Of a DNA stretch of 64,000 nucleotides, positions 34,754 through 43,613 are shown in pieces. Made by a program: the position numbers and the translations under genes. The notes below the pieces were generated by a model, which was not told the DNA's origin, ran no database searches, and worked only from the letters and a program-made list of their open reading frames with translations. Position 1 is the stretch's first letter. The number at the start of each line of letters is the position of its first letter. This stretch comes from Litoribaculum gwangyangense (GTDB lineage Bacteria; Bacteroidota; Bacteroidia; Flavobacteriales; Flavobacteriaceae): positions 479,714-543,713 of the forward strand of contig NZ_BAABJW010000004.1 in NCBI RefSeq assembly GCF_039543505.1, given 5' to 3'.

Positions 34754-35653
34754 CTATAATTGTTCAACTAGTTTTTGTATGGAATTATATATACTTACCT
34801 TTTTTGGTAGAGTTTTAACGTCAAAGTTAGCTAATTTAGGACCCAGAAGCATAAAACGTGTGTTACTTTTTTGTAAGAGTAATTCATTAAATTTATTAAT
34901 GTATCCTGGTATGTTTTCTTCTTCAGGATAAACCGTAAAATAAGATAAGAAGGTAACTTCCTCAAAAAAATCAAGAAGATCTGTTAAACTTTCCATAGGG
35001 ACGCTCTCACCAAGAAATATAGTATGATAGCCTTTACTTCGTAATTGATAATTCACGAATAGCAATCCAATATCGTGTATTTCTGCATCTGGTAAAAACA
35101 GTACAAAGGTTTTAGAAACTGGTTTAGGTTCTAGAAGTTGCAATCTTTCTGTATTAAGAAGAATTTTCTGTTTGATATGCACCGACAAAAAATGCTCATG
35201 AGCAGGCGTGATGGTATTCGTTTGCCACAGCAATCCTATTTCATTTAGCAATGGTAAAAATACCGAGTAAAAAATTTCACTAAAAGTTTTATTTTCAAGA
35301 AGGCTATTGTAAGTACTGTAAAAAAGAACTTGATCAAAATTAATCATAGCCATTTTCAAGGAATTTATGGCATGGTCTTCAACTTTGGCTCTTGAGGCAA
35401 TTTCTCTAACTTTTATAGGTATTTCTTCTTCTTTGAGACTCGCTATTTTAGAAATTTTAATCCCGTTATTATTTAAATAGGATATATTTAAAAGCTTTTG
35501 GAAACTTGCTAGACTGTAGTTTCTAATATTAGTATCACTCCTCTCCGGATTCAGTAAATTATAACGTTTTTCCCATATTCTAATGGTATGGGCCTTGATA
35601 CCTGTTAAATTTTCTAGATCTTTAATACTAAAGTTTACTTGAATATTGTTCAT
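34754..35653 (-). CDS. MerR-type regulator with B12-binding domain (CarH/LitR-like)
   Basis: This 299-residue protein (ATG at 35653; a TTG three bases upstream is unlikely) has an N-terminal MerR helix-turn-helix ('FSIKDLENLTGIKAHTIRIWEKRY'-type start, residues ~8-31, with the wing to ~70). A helical bundle follows with W143 and, nine residues on, E153-H154: the Wx9EH motif of CarH. The Rossmann-like part has EIHDIG (E191, H193, G196), the E/DxHxxG lower cobalamin ligand motif, and 'LRSKGYHTIFLGESVP'. The residue after W143 is Gln, where Thermus CarH has the His that binds cobalt after light exposure. It heads the crt operon and is expected to regulate it. Confidence 0.9.
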   Translation of the reverse strand: MNNIQVNFSIKDLENLTGIKAHTIRIWEKRYNLLNPERSDTNIRNYSLASFQKLLNISYLNNNGIKISKIASLKEEEIPIKVREIASRAKVEDHAINSLKMAMINFDQVLFYSTYNSLLENKTFSEIFYSVFLPLLNEIGLLWQTNTITPAHEHFLSVHIKQKILLNTERLQLLEPKPVSKTFVLFLPDAEIHDIGLLFVNYQLRSKGYHTIFLGESVPMESLTDLLDFFEEVTFLSYFTVYPEEENIPGYINKFNELLLQKSNTRFMLLGPKLANFDVKTLPKKVSIYNSIQKLVEQL

Positions 35654-35656
35654 CAA

Positions 35657-36119
35657 TATTTAATTTAAGTTAAACAAAAGTAGTTATAAATTTTAATTAA
35701 TTCTTAAAATTCGCAAAGTTTTTTTCTTTTATTCGGGATTTAAAAATGTTTTTTGAATTCAATTACATTTTGTGAAAATTAAATTATTCTCAAAGAGTTT
35801 TATCAATCACGATATTTTAACCAAAAAAATCGACGAAATGAAAGAAAAAATTCAATAAATATTTTAATTGGTATTTTAACGATTATTATAGCTATGTACA
35901 GAAATTATGATAAAATTTAATTAATTCTGTGTTTTTTTGTATCTGTAAATTGAATTGAACACTCTCATGCCTCAAGATTTGATTAATAGCAAGAATAAAA
36001 ATCTAAGAGTTGCATTTTATAACATGAGTAAAATATGTTTAAAATGTTAAGGATTTAAATAGAAACTTTTAATGTAGGTTTTAAAGTCTATAAAGTTTTT
36101 AAAATTAACTAATTGCTAT
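35657..36119. other. 463-bp AT-rich divergent intergenic region
   Basis: This region separates the carotenoid operon from the exopolysaccharide locus. It contains a minus-strand -7 box (listed) but no convincing TAnnTTTG with TTG for the plus-strand operon. No small gene was found. A long leader for the exopolysaccharide mRNA, where UpxY could act, is possible but not shown. Confidence 0.65.
35675..35682 (-). promoter_or_regulatory. -7 box of the carotenoid operon
   Basis: The minus strand reads TACTTTTG (TAnnTTTG), 22 bp upstream of the regulator's ATG. There is no TTG at 17-23 bp, fitting a promoter that needs or responds to a regulator. Confidence 0.5.
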
Positions 36120-37475
36120 ATGAAAACAAGGAGTTACTCTCATTTAATTATACCTTTCTCTATAATTATCCATTTAACGATAATAAACGGTACACTGTTT
36201 ATTATGACTCCTGATACGTATTATAATATCCCTAGCATTTTATATTATAATATATCCTGGTTAATAATCACTTACAGTTTAAATTTTTACCCTACCGCTC
36301 GTAAGGAAAAATTTATGACCAACATTAAAAAAGTGTTATATCTGTATGTTATTTACGGAATGGCTTACTTTTCATGGTTTGGGATAAGAGCAATTCAACC
36401 AAAAGATATTCAATATCATGTTTTGATATTTTTGATAATATGTGCATTGCTTACCATATATCGAGTGATTTTTTATGCGTTCATTCGAAATTACAGGTTA
36501 AGTGGTGGAAATTATGTGAATGTTGTGGTTATTGGGCGTGATAAAAACCTAAAGAAAATACGTAAAGTTTTTGATAACCCATATTATGGCTATCGCTATT
36601 GTGGTTTTTTCGATGACAGTCAATCAGAAAGCCCTACGTATTTAGGTAATATCATTGATTGTTTTAAGTATATCATAGATAATAGGGTGGACGAGGTATA
36701 TTGTACGGCTGCTAAGCTATCGAGGTCTGACTTGCAAAATTTAATAAATTTTGCAGATAACAATTTGATTAAGCTCAAAATAATTCCAGATAACAAAGAT
36801 ATTTATACGGCAGCAATGACTGTTCAAAAGTATGATAAAATACCTGTTTTAGATCTCAGAACGGTGCCTTTGGAAGCTGATTTTGGTAGAATGGCAAAAC
36901 GTGTCTTTGATGTGGTGTTTTCATCTGTAGTTATCATAACCTTGTTATCTTGGTTAGTTCCGTTACTTTATGTGCTAATAAAATTGGAATCACCAGGACC
37001 TTTGTTTTTTACACAAAAGCGGCATGGTCTTAAACGACAAACATTCAATTGTATCAAGTTTAGGTCTATGACTTGTAATGGCGAAGCGAATTTAAAAATG
37101 GCAACTAAAAATGATAGACGCGTTACTAAAATAGGTAGGATATTACGAAAAACGAGTATTGATGAGTTGCCTCAGTTTTTCAACGTGTTTATGGGCGATA
37201 TGAGTGTTGTTGGCCCCAGACCACATATGGAGCAGCATACCTCTGATTATGAAATATCTGTTGACAAATATTTAGTACGTCATTTTGTTAAACCAGGTAT
37301 TACGGGTCTAGCACAAATTAAAGGCTATAGAGGAGAAATTCTTAAGCCTTCAGATATATTAAATCGAATTAGGTTAGATATTTTATATGTAGAGAAGTGG
37401 TCATTTTTATTAGATTTTAAAATTATTTTTTTAACAATTTTCAACGCTTTCAGAGGCGAAGAAAAAGCTTATTAA
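36120..37475 (+). CDS. Polyprenyl glycosylphosphotransferase starting exopolysaccharide synthesis (WcaJ/WbaP-like)
   Basis: This 451-residue membrane enzyme transfers a sugar-1-phosphate, commonly glucose, from UDP-sugar to undecaprenyl phosphate. About four N-terminal helices (~10-30, 38-56, 75-95, 102-120) precede a CoA-binding-like cytosolic domain ('VVVIGRDKNLKKIRKVFDN'). A fifth helix at ~265-290 leads into the catalytic domain: 'LESPGPLFFTQKRHGL', 'FNCIKFRSMT', 'KTSIDELPQFFNVFMGDMSVVGPRPH' and 'PGITGLAQIKGYRGE'. It is the first gene of the locus, 463 bp from the divergent crt operon. Confidence 0.94.
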   Translation: MKTRSYSHLIIPFSIIIHLTIINGTLFIMTPDTYYNIPSILYYNISWLIITYSLNFYPTARKEKFMTNIKKVLYLYVIYGMAYFSWFGIRAIQPKDIQYHVLIFLIICALLTIYRVIFYAFIRNYRLSGGNYVNVVVIGRDKNLKKIRKVFDNPYYGYRYCGFFDDSQSESPTYLGNIIDCFKYIIDNRVDEVYCTAAKLSRSDLQNLINFADNNLIKLKIIPDNKDIYTAAMTVQKYDKIPVLDLRTVPLEADFGRMAKRVFDVVFSSVVIITLLSWLVPLLYVLIKLESPGPLFFTQKRHGLKRQTFNCIKFRSMTCNGEANLKMATKNDRRVTKIGRILRKTSIDELPQFFNVFMGDMSVVGPRPHMEQHTSDYEISVDKYLVRHFVKPGITGLAQIKGYRGEILKPSDILNRIRLDILYVEKWSFLLDFKIIFLTIFNAFRGEEKAY

Positions 37476-37502
37476 ATATTATTGAATAAAAAATTAGAAA
37501 TT

Positions 37503-37973
37503 ATGAGTTGGTTTGTACTATCAGTAAAAAGAAACAAAGAAAAAAAAGTTGCAGACATATTAAATAAGATGAATATTCAAGTATTTAATCCATTAATTAA
37601 GGAAGTTAAATATTGGAGTGATCGTCATAAAGTGGTGGAAACCCCACTATTCAAATCTTATGTATTTGTTAATATTTGCGAAAAGTACAGAGGGATTGTT
37701 TTTGGAATATCAGGTGTTAATGGCTACTTGTTTTTGGATGGAAAACCTGCTATGGTGGGTGATGATGAAATCAATATTATAAAAAACTGGATTAAAGAAG
37801 ATACCTATGATTTAGTGATGCTTTCTAAACTAATTTCTAGAAATGAAATTGGTATTCAAGAGTGGTTAATGAAAAATAATTCTGGTGTTAAATGGATTGG
37901 AAAAAGCAACGTATCCGTATTACTTGACGAAATGAATACCATTGTGAAACAAAAACTAAGAGAAGTAGTTTAA
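37503..37973 (+). CDS. UpxY-type transcription antiterminator (NusG family)
   Basis: I start this 156-residue protein at the ATG at 37503 (MSWFVLSVKRNKEKKVAD); an in-frame TTG at 37482 adds seven poorly conserved residues. Residues 1-100 are the NusG N-terminal domain ('WFVLSVKRNKEKKV', 'VFNPLIKEVKYWSDRHK', 'PLFKSYVFVNI'), and the C-terminal ~50 residues look like a KOW-type domain. In Bacteroides, UpxY proteins help RNA polymerase read through the long polysaccharide operon whose leader they recognise. The gene position, second in the locus, matches this role. Confidence 0.88.
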   Translation: MSWFVLSVKRNKEKKVADILNKMNIQVFNPLIKEVKYWSDRHKVVETPLFKSYVFVNICEKYRGIVFGISGVNGYLFLDGKPAMVGDDEINIIKNWIKEDTYDLVMLSKLISRNEIGIQEWLMKNNSGVKWIGKSNVSVLLDEMNTIVKQKLREVV

Positions 37974-38257
37974 TTGACTCAAATTAATAGACCCTAAATC
38001 AAATACCTATGACTAATCATTTAACGTAATTGAGAAATTTGTATTTAATCGATAAAGATATTATTGATTATATAATTTATTACGCATATTCATCTTAAGC
38101 GAACTACATTGCTTTGAATTTTTAAAAAAAAGATGTTCCTTTACTCTAATTTATTGAAATTAAATAATTAAAAGCAATCGTAGCTTTCATTAAAAAATGA
38201 TTATTAGGTCAAAATGCAATTTGACATAAGTAATCAACCTCATTGTTATTTATAAAT
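37974..38257. other. 284-bp intergenic region with operator-like palindrome
   Basis: Between upxY and the tyrosine-kinase gene there is AT-rich DNA with no coding signal. A typical outer-membrane export gene (wza) might be expected here but is absent. The 18-bp near-palindrome GTCAAAATGCAATTTGAC sits at 38208-38225 (16 of 18 symmetric), 33 bp before the ATG at 38258. Confidence 0.6.
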
Positions 38258-40531
38258 ATGGAAAAAGATATTTTCAAAATTCTGTTAAATTATTTACGGT
38301 ATTGGTACTTGTTTTTAATATCAAGTATTATTTGCCTAGTAGGTGCTTATTTCTACGTAAGATACAATGTTACTCCAGAGTATTATGCAAGCGGTAAAAT
38401 TTTACTAAATGATAAAGAGGAAGGAGAAGGTTTGCAGTCATTTAGTAATTTAGGATTGATAAAGAATTCAAAAAATATTAATGATGAGATTGGTGTTTTG
38501 GCATCTTACGATTTGATGCTAAAAACCGTGAAAGAGTTAGAGTATGATGTTTCGTATTATGTTAAGGGCAGATTTAGTGAAATAGAACTTTATGATAAAT
38601 CGGTTCCCTTTAAAGTTGTTATAAATGACAGCATGCCAATTTTGAAGTATGGAACCTTGGGAACAGTTTCCATTATTGATGAATTTACCTTTCAGATAGA
38701 AACCTTTGCGGATGAAGAAAGTGTTAGCAAAGCCACATACAATTTTGGAGAACAACTAAGTACCGAATTTGGAAAATTTCGCATTGACTTAATATCTGAT
38801 AAATTTAAAACGCAGGACCCCATTTTTGTTAGGTTTAGAAATATTAATAACATAGCTTCCGTTTACAATAATAAAGTTAGAATTAGTAACGTGTATGAAA
38901 GTGGTGGAGGACTTTTGAGAATATCTTTAACAGATCCTATTCCAGACAGAGCGGTGGATGTCATCAATAAACTAATTGAAGTGTATGCTAAGAGTTCTGC
39001 AGAAAATAAAAACTTCCTTGCGCAATCAACTTTAAAATTAATAGATGAGCGGTTGGATTTATTAACTGGTGAACTTAACGTAGCCGAGAAGGATGTGGAA
39101 ACCTATAAGCAAAGAAATGATTTGATTAATGTGGAATCTGACGCTTCTCGTTTTGTAAGTTTAGCTGATGAGGTAGAACGTGAGTTGGCTGAATTACGCT
39201 CAGAAATTAATACAATAAATGCTCTGGAGAACAGTCTAATACAATCCTCCGATCAATCTTTTTCGCCAATTAGTTCCTATAATATCAATAGTTCTGTACT
39301 TGCTGGTTCAATTTTAGCATACAATACCGAGGTTCAAAGACGAAAAAACCTAATTAGTGCCTCGGGTATTGGGAATCCCATGTTGCCAGAACTTGACAGG
39401 CAACTCATTGAAAGTAAAAATCTGATATTACAAAATGTAAGAAATATCAAAGCCCAACTTTTAAGAACACAAAGCGAATTAGCCAGTAAATCATCTCAAT
39501 ACCGGTCAAAAATATCCTCAGTTCCAACGGCTGAGCGAGCCCTTTTAGAAATTAATAGGGATCAGGGTATTAAACAAAGCTTGTACCTTTACCTATTACA
39601 AAAACGTGAGGAGGAAGCCTTGTCTATCAGCGTGCCCTTTTCCGATACGCGAATCATAGAAACCCCACAGGCCACCAGTTATCCCGTTTCTGGTGCTAAG
39701 ACCCCCATATACATGGGTGCTTTAATATTTGGATTGTTTATTCCTTTTGTTTGGGTGTTTTTAAAAGATAAACTAAACACTAAAATTTTAGAAAAAGAAG
39801 ATATTGAAGCCATTACCAATACGCCGATTTTAGGTAAAATTCCTAGTAGTATGGAAAAAGATGTGGTAGTTGTAACGGGACATAAGGCATCAGCTGTTGC
39901 AGAACTTTTTAGATTGATGAGACATAATTTAAAATTTCTTTCACAAGGTAAAAATAATCAAGTGATCATGGTTACTTCAGGAAAACCGGGTGAAGGAAAA
40001 ACATTTGTCTCCATTAATATTGGGGCAAGTTTGGCTATAACTGGTAAAAAAGTGGTTGTTTTAGGATTTGATTTACGCCTTCCCAAACTTATGAAAAATA
40101 TGAATTTAGATTACGAATATGGTCTTTCCGATTTTATTGTGGATTCCAAAAAAAGTGTTGATGATCTTATCGTACCCTATGAAAAAGAGAAAAACCTCTT
40201 TTTTATTGGATCTGGGCCCATTCCACCCAACCCGGGGGAATTAATGCTTCATGAACGTGTAGGTGAATTATTAGAAGATCTGAAAGATAAATTTGATTAT
40301 GTCATCATTGATACACCACCCATTGGAAAAGTAGCCGATGCCTATTCGTTAAACCCCTATATCGATTCAACTTTGTTTGTAGTTCGGTTTAATTATACCA
40401 AAAAAGAGGAATTAAATGTGATTAATGAAATTACAGAAAACAAAAGATTAAAACAGCCTATGATAGTATTTAATGATGTAAAAATGGAAAAATCAGGTGT
40501 TTATAGTTATGGTTATGGAAAACCCGTTTAA
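38258..40531 (+). CDS. wzc: Exopolysaccharide tyrosine autokinase (Wzc-like)
   Basis: This 757-residue inner-membrane protein starts at the ATG at 38258 (an in-frame TTG lies 15 bp upstream). A helix at ~17-35 and another at ~484-502 bracket a Wzz/chain-length domain with long coiled coils (~255-330, 355-420). The cytosolic BY-kinase domain has Walker A TSGKPGEGKT (residues ~573-582), Walker A' VVVLGFDLRLPKL (~599-611) and Walker B 'YVIIDTPPIG'. A C-terminal tyrosine cluster (Y749, Y751, Y753) is the likely autophosphorylation site. It controls chain length and export in Wzx/Wzy systems. No wza gene is adjacent. Confidence 0.94.
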   Translation: MEKDIFKILLNYLRYWYLFLISSIICLVGAYFYVRYNVTPEYYASGKILLNDKEEGEGLQSFSNLGLIKNSKNINDEIGVLASYDLMLKTVKELEYDVSYYVKGRFSEIELYDKSVPFKVVINDSMPILKYGTLGTVSIIDEFTFQIETFADEESVSKATYNFGEQLSTEFGKFRIDLISDKFKTQDPIFVRFRNINNIASVYNNKVRISNVYESGGGLLRISLTDPIPDRAVDVINKLIEVYAKSSAENKNFLAQSTLKLIDERLDLLTGELNVAEKDVETYKQRNDLINVESDASRFVSLADEVERELAELRSEINTINALENSLIQSSDQSFSPISSYNINSSVLAGSILAYNTEVQRRKNLISASGIGNPMLPELDRQLIESKNLILQNVRNIKAQLLRTQSELASKSSQYRSKISSVPTAERALLEINRDQGIKQSLYLYLLQKREEEALSISVPFSDTRIIETPQATSYPVSGAKTPIYMGALIFGLFIPFVWVFLKDKLNTKILEKEDIEAITNTPILGKIPSSMEKDVVVVTGHKASAVAELFRLMRHNLKFLSQGKNNQVIMVTSGKPGEGKTFVSINIGASLAITGKKVVVLGFDLRLPKLMKNMNLDYEYGLSDFIVDSKKSVDDLIVPYEKEKNLFFIGSGPIPPNPGELMLHERVGELLEDLKDKFDYVIIDTPPIGKVADAYSLNPYIDSTLFVVRFNYTKKEELNVINEITENKRLKQPMIVFNDVKMEKSGVYSYGYGKPV

Positions 40532-40688
40532 TTGCATATCATGACCTGAATTTAAAAAATAAATTTACGCTAGAACCTACACTATGAAAGATTATTGATT
40601 CATAGAAAGCGCTTAAAAATAATTAAAACTGAACCAAATCAAAAATCAAATAAAAAGAATACAATTGCTACCCTATGGTGATAAAATC

Positions 40689-41924
40689 ATGTATTGGGGG
40701 AAAGCGGTTTTTATTACTGGATTTGCCCAAATGGTTGTGCAAGTTGTTGGTTTTTTGAGTGGTATTTTAGTAATACGGCTTTTGCCCATTCAGGAATATG
40801 CACTATATACATTAGCCAATACAATGTTGGGTACTATGGCTATTCTTTCTGATGGTGGCATTTCTACTGGAGTTACGGCAGAAGGTGGCAAAGTATGGAA
40901 GGACCCGGAAAAGTTAGGTGTTGTATTAGCAACAGGACTAGACTTAAGACGTAAGTTTGCTATTGGAAGCCTTATGATATCTATCCCCATATTGTTTTAT
41001 TTATTAGTTGATAATGGTGCCAGTTGGTTATCATCCGTATTAATCGTTTTGTCCCTTATTCCTGCTTTTTACGCGGCACTTTCCAATTCGTTACTTGAAA
41101 TAGCGCCTACATTGCATCAATCTATTTTGCCATTGCAAAAAAACGAAATGGTAGTTGGTTTGGGTCGCCTTGGTCTCACAGCTTTAACCTTGTTTATTTT
41201 TCCTTGGACATTTGTCGCTATATTAGCCAGTGGCATCCCCGGGATATATGGAAATATTCAGTTGAAGAAGATTTCGCGAAATTTTGTTGATAAAACAGCA
41301 TTGCCAGATGCACTGATAAGAAAAAAAATTTTAAAAGTGGTTAGTGGAGTGCTTCCAGGTGCCATTTATTATTCCTTATCCGGACAAATAACCATTTGGT
41401 TAATTTCTGTTTTTGGAAATGTTACCTCTGTCGCTCAATTAGGTGCTATAGGGCGTTTAGTCGTAGTGCTTACATTATTTAGTTCTGTATTTTTTACTTT
41501 ATTGGTGCCAAGATTTACCAGATTAGAGGCAGATGCCAACTTGTTGATGAAAAGGTTTTTAATAACACTTGGCTTACTTATTTTAGTATGTATTACAGTA
41601 ACTGCTTTATTTTGGATTTTCTCCTATCAAATACTTTGGGTATTGGGCGATAGTTATTCAAATTTGAATGAAGAACTAATTCTTTTTATCGTTGGTAGTT
41701 GTGCTGGATTGCTTACAGGTATTATTTTTTCTATGAGTTCCAGTAGAGGTTGGATATTAAATCCCTATCTATACATTTCATTAAGTATAGTTACTATCAT
41801 TACAGGAATCATGTTTTTTAATATAGCGACCCTTAAAGGCATATTAATATTCAATATTTATGTCAATGCAGTTCAGGCAGTGATTTATTTGATATATACT
41901 TTTTTAAAAATTCAAAAACAGTAA
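40689..41924 (+). CDS. Polysaccharide flippase (Wzx-like)
   Basis: This 411-residue protein from the ATG at 40689 has about twelve hydrophobic helices of the MOP/oligosaccharide flippase type, beginning 'MYWGKAVFITGFAQMVVQVVG'. It would move the lipid-linked repeat unit across the inner membrane. The frame stays open upstream to 40623 and reads like protein (LNQIKNQIKRIQLLPYGDK), with no ATG but with CTG and TTG codons, so a non-ATG start upstream is possible. The gene lies between the tyrosine kinase and UDP-glucose dehydrogenase genes. Confidence 0.88.
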   Translation: MYWGKAVFITGFAQMVVQVVGFLSGILVIRLLPIQEYALYTLANTMLGTMAILSDGGISTGVTAEGGKVWKDPEKLGVVLATGLDLRRKFAIGSLMISIPILFYLLVDNGASWLSSVLIVLSLIPAFYAALSNSLLEIAPTLHQSILPLQKNEMVVGLGRLGLTALTLFIFPWTFVAILASGIPGIYGNIQLKKISRNFVDKTALPDALIRKKILKVVSGVLPGAIYYSLSGQITIWLISVFGNVTSVAQLGAIGRLVVVLTLFSSVFFTLLVPRFTRLEADANLLMKRFLITLGLLILVCITVTALFWIFSYQILWVLGDSYSNLNEELILFIVGSCAGLLTGIIFSMSSSRGWILNPYLYISLSIVTIITGIMFFNIATLKGILIFNIYVNAVQAVIYLIYTFLKIQKQ

Positions 41925-41927
41925 TGC

Positions 41928-42173
41928 ATGAAAGTTATATCAATACAACTTTGTTCCATAAATCAAACCTCTGTTGTAATTAACATGAAAAACCAGTTAG
42001 ATCAAGAAAAGAAAATGCCCATTATTTTAACCCATTCAGAACCCTATATGAGGTATGTTAATAAAGATATTAAAGATTTTAATATGAACCACAAATTAAA
42101 TGGTGCTTTTGAGAAAAGAGAAAGAACGCATTTTACTTGTAAAAATTTAAAATATAATAATATTATAAATTAA
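41928..42173 (+). CDS. Small unassigned protein
   Basis: This 81-residue frame starts 3 bp after the flippase stop and ends 33 bp before ugd, filling the gap with one open frame. It contains no signal peptide, membrane helix or motif that I recognise; it is rich in Lys, Asn and Ile, with two Cys. It could be a small real gene translated with the flippase, or a decayed fragment. I rate it uncertain. Confidence 0.4.
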   Translation: MKVISIQLCSINQTSVVINMKNQLDQEKKMPIILTHSEPYMRYVNKDIKDFNMNHKLNGAFEKRERTHFTCKNLKYNNIIN

Positions 42174-42206
42174 TAGATAAATCGTAAAAATAAAAAATAC
42201 TTCAAT

Positions 42207-43541
42207 ATGAAAATTACAGTTATAGGAACTGGTTATGTTGGCCTAGTAAGTGGCACCTGTTTTGCAGAAATGGGAAACAAGGTAACCTGTATAGACATCG
42301 ATCAAAGTAAAATCAATAAGTTAAAGCAGGGCGTTATTCCAATTTATGAGCCGGGGCTTGAAGCCATGGTAATAAGAAATTATGACAGAAATACACTTAA
42401 GTTTAGCACAAAACTTTCTGAAAATCTGGATGGCTGCGATATCGCGTTTATCGCCGTCGGAACTCCAACAGGTGATGATGGATCTGCCGATCTGAAATAT
42501 GTTCTGCAAGTAGCCAAAGAGATAGGTGAAAGCATGACAACCCCGCTCATTGTAGTCGATAAATCAACAGTGCCCGTTGGAACTGCCGATAAAGTGAGAG
42601 CTACTATTTCTCAGGAGTTGGAAAATCGTCAAGTAACCATTGATTTTGATGTGGTTTCCAATCCAGAGTTCTTGAAAGAAGGGGATGCCATCAGTGATTT
42701 TATGAAACCAGATCGTGTGGTCGTTGGCGCTGATAATCCGGCTTCTGCTGAAAAAATGAAGCAACTGTATGCCACCTTTTTTAGAAGTGGTTCAGCGCGT
42801 TTCATTGCCATGGATGTACGTTCAGCAGAAATGACCAAATATGTAGCCAATGCCATGTTGGCAACCAAAATTTCGTTTATGAATGAAGTCGCCAATATAT
42901 GCGAACGCGTTGGTGCTGATGTCAATGATGTTCGTATTGGTATAGGCTCGGATAGCAGAATAGGTTATAGCTTTATTTATCCAGGCTGCGGCTATGGAGG
43001 GTCTTGTTTTCCTAAGGATGTGAAAGCATTACATCGCACTGCCAAAGAACACGGATACGAAGCATCATTAATTGGTGCCGTTGAAACGGTTAATGATGCC
43101 CAAAAATTGGTTATTGCCAAAAAAGTAGTGAAGCGCTTTGGGGAAGACCTAACGGGTAAAACGTTTGCCGTTTGGGGACTGTCCTTTAAACCTGATACCG
43201 ACGATATGCGGGAAGCACCAGCCATTTACATTATTAAGGATTTGGTAGCTCGAGGGGCCAGTATAAAGGCTTACGACCCCAAGGCCATGCACGAAGCACA
43301 GTCTTTTTATTTAAAAGGCGTATCCAAAGTAACCTATCATAATTCAAAATATGAAACGCTCCCGGGGTCTGATGCCATGATGTTATTAACCGATTGGAAG
43401 GAATTTAGAATTCCAGATTTTGAGGAATTGAAAACGCAATTAAAACAACCGGTTGTGTTTGATGGTCGTAATCAATATGATGATAAAGCCATGAAAGATA
43501 TGGGTTTTGAATATTTCCAGATAGGCAAACAACCCATATAG
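42207..43541 (+). CDS. ugd: UDP-glucose 6-dehydrogenase
   Basis: This 444-residue NAD-dependent enzyme oxidises UDP-glucose to UDP-glucuronate, giving an acidic sugar donor for the exopolysaccharide. The NAD-binding motif is GTGYVG (7-12), the catalytic cysteine is C267 in 'GCGYGGSCFPKD', and conserved 'DKSTVPVGT' and 'EFLKEGDAISDF' are present, with the C-terminal UDP-binding 'WGLSFKPDTDDMREAPA'. Length and motifs are standard. Its codon use looks richer in GC than the gene just upstream. Confidence 0.97.
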   Translation: MKITVIGTGYVGLVSGTCFAEMGNKVTCIDIDQSKINKLKQGVIPIYEPGLEAMVIRNYDRNTLKFSTKLSENLDGCDIAFIAVGTPTGDDGSADLKYVLQVAKEIGESMTTPLIVVDKSTVPVGTADKVRATISQELENRQVTIDFDVVSNPEFLKEGDAISDFMKPDRVVVGADNPASAEKMKQLYATFFRSGSARFIAMDVRSAEMTKYVANAMLATKISFMNEVANICERVGADVNDVRIGIGSDSRIGYSFIYPGCGYGGSCFPKDVKALHRTAKEHGYEASLIGAVETVNDAQKLVIAKKVVKRFGEDLTGKTFAVWGLSFKPDTDDMREAPAIYIIKDLVARGASIKAYDPKAMHEAQSFYLKGVSKVTYHNSKYETLPGSDAMMLLTDWKEFRIPDFEELKTQLKQPVVFDGRNQYDDKAMKDMGFEYFQIGKQPI

Positions 43542-43613
43542 TTCATGTCATTAAAAGGCAAAATATTTAGTGTTTAAAAATAAATATTTAGATCTCAAAT
43601 TTAATAAATAAAT

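Noticed and set aside
35687..35930. TTTAATTAATTCT found twice in the crt-exopolysaccharide intergenic region
   Set aside because: It is low-complexity A/T sequence in a very AT-rich stretch, where such matches are expected by chance.
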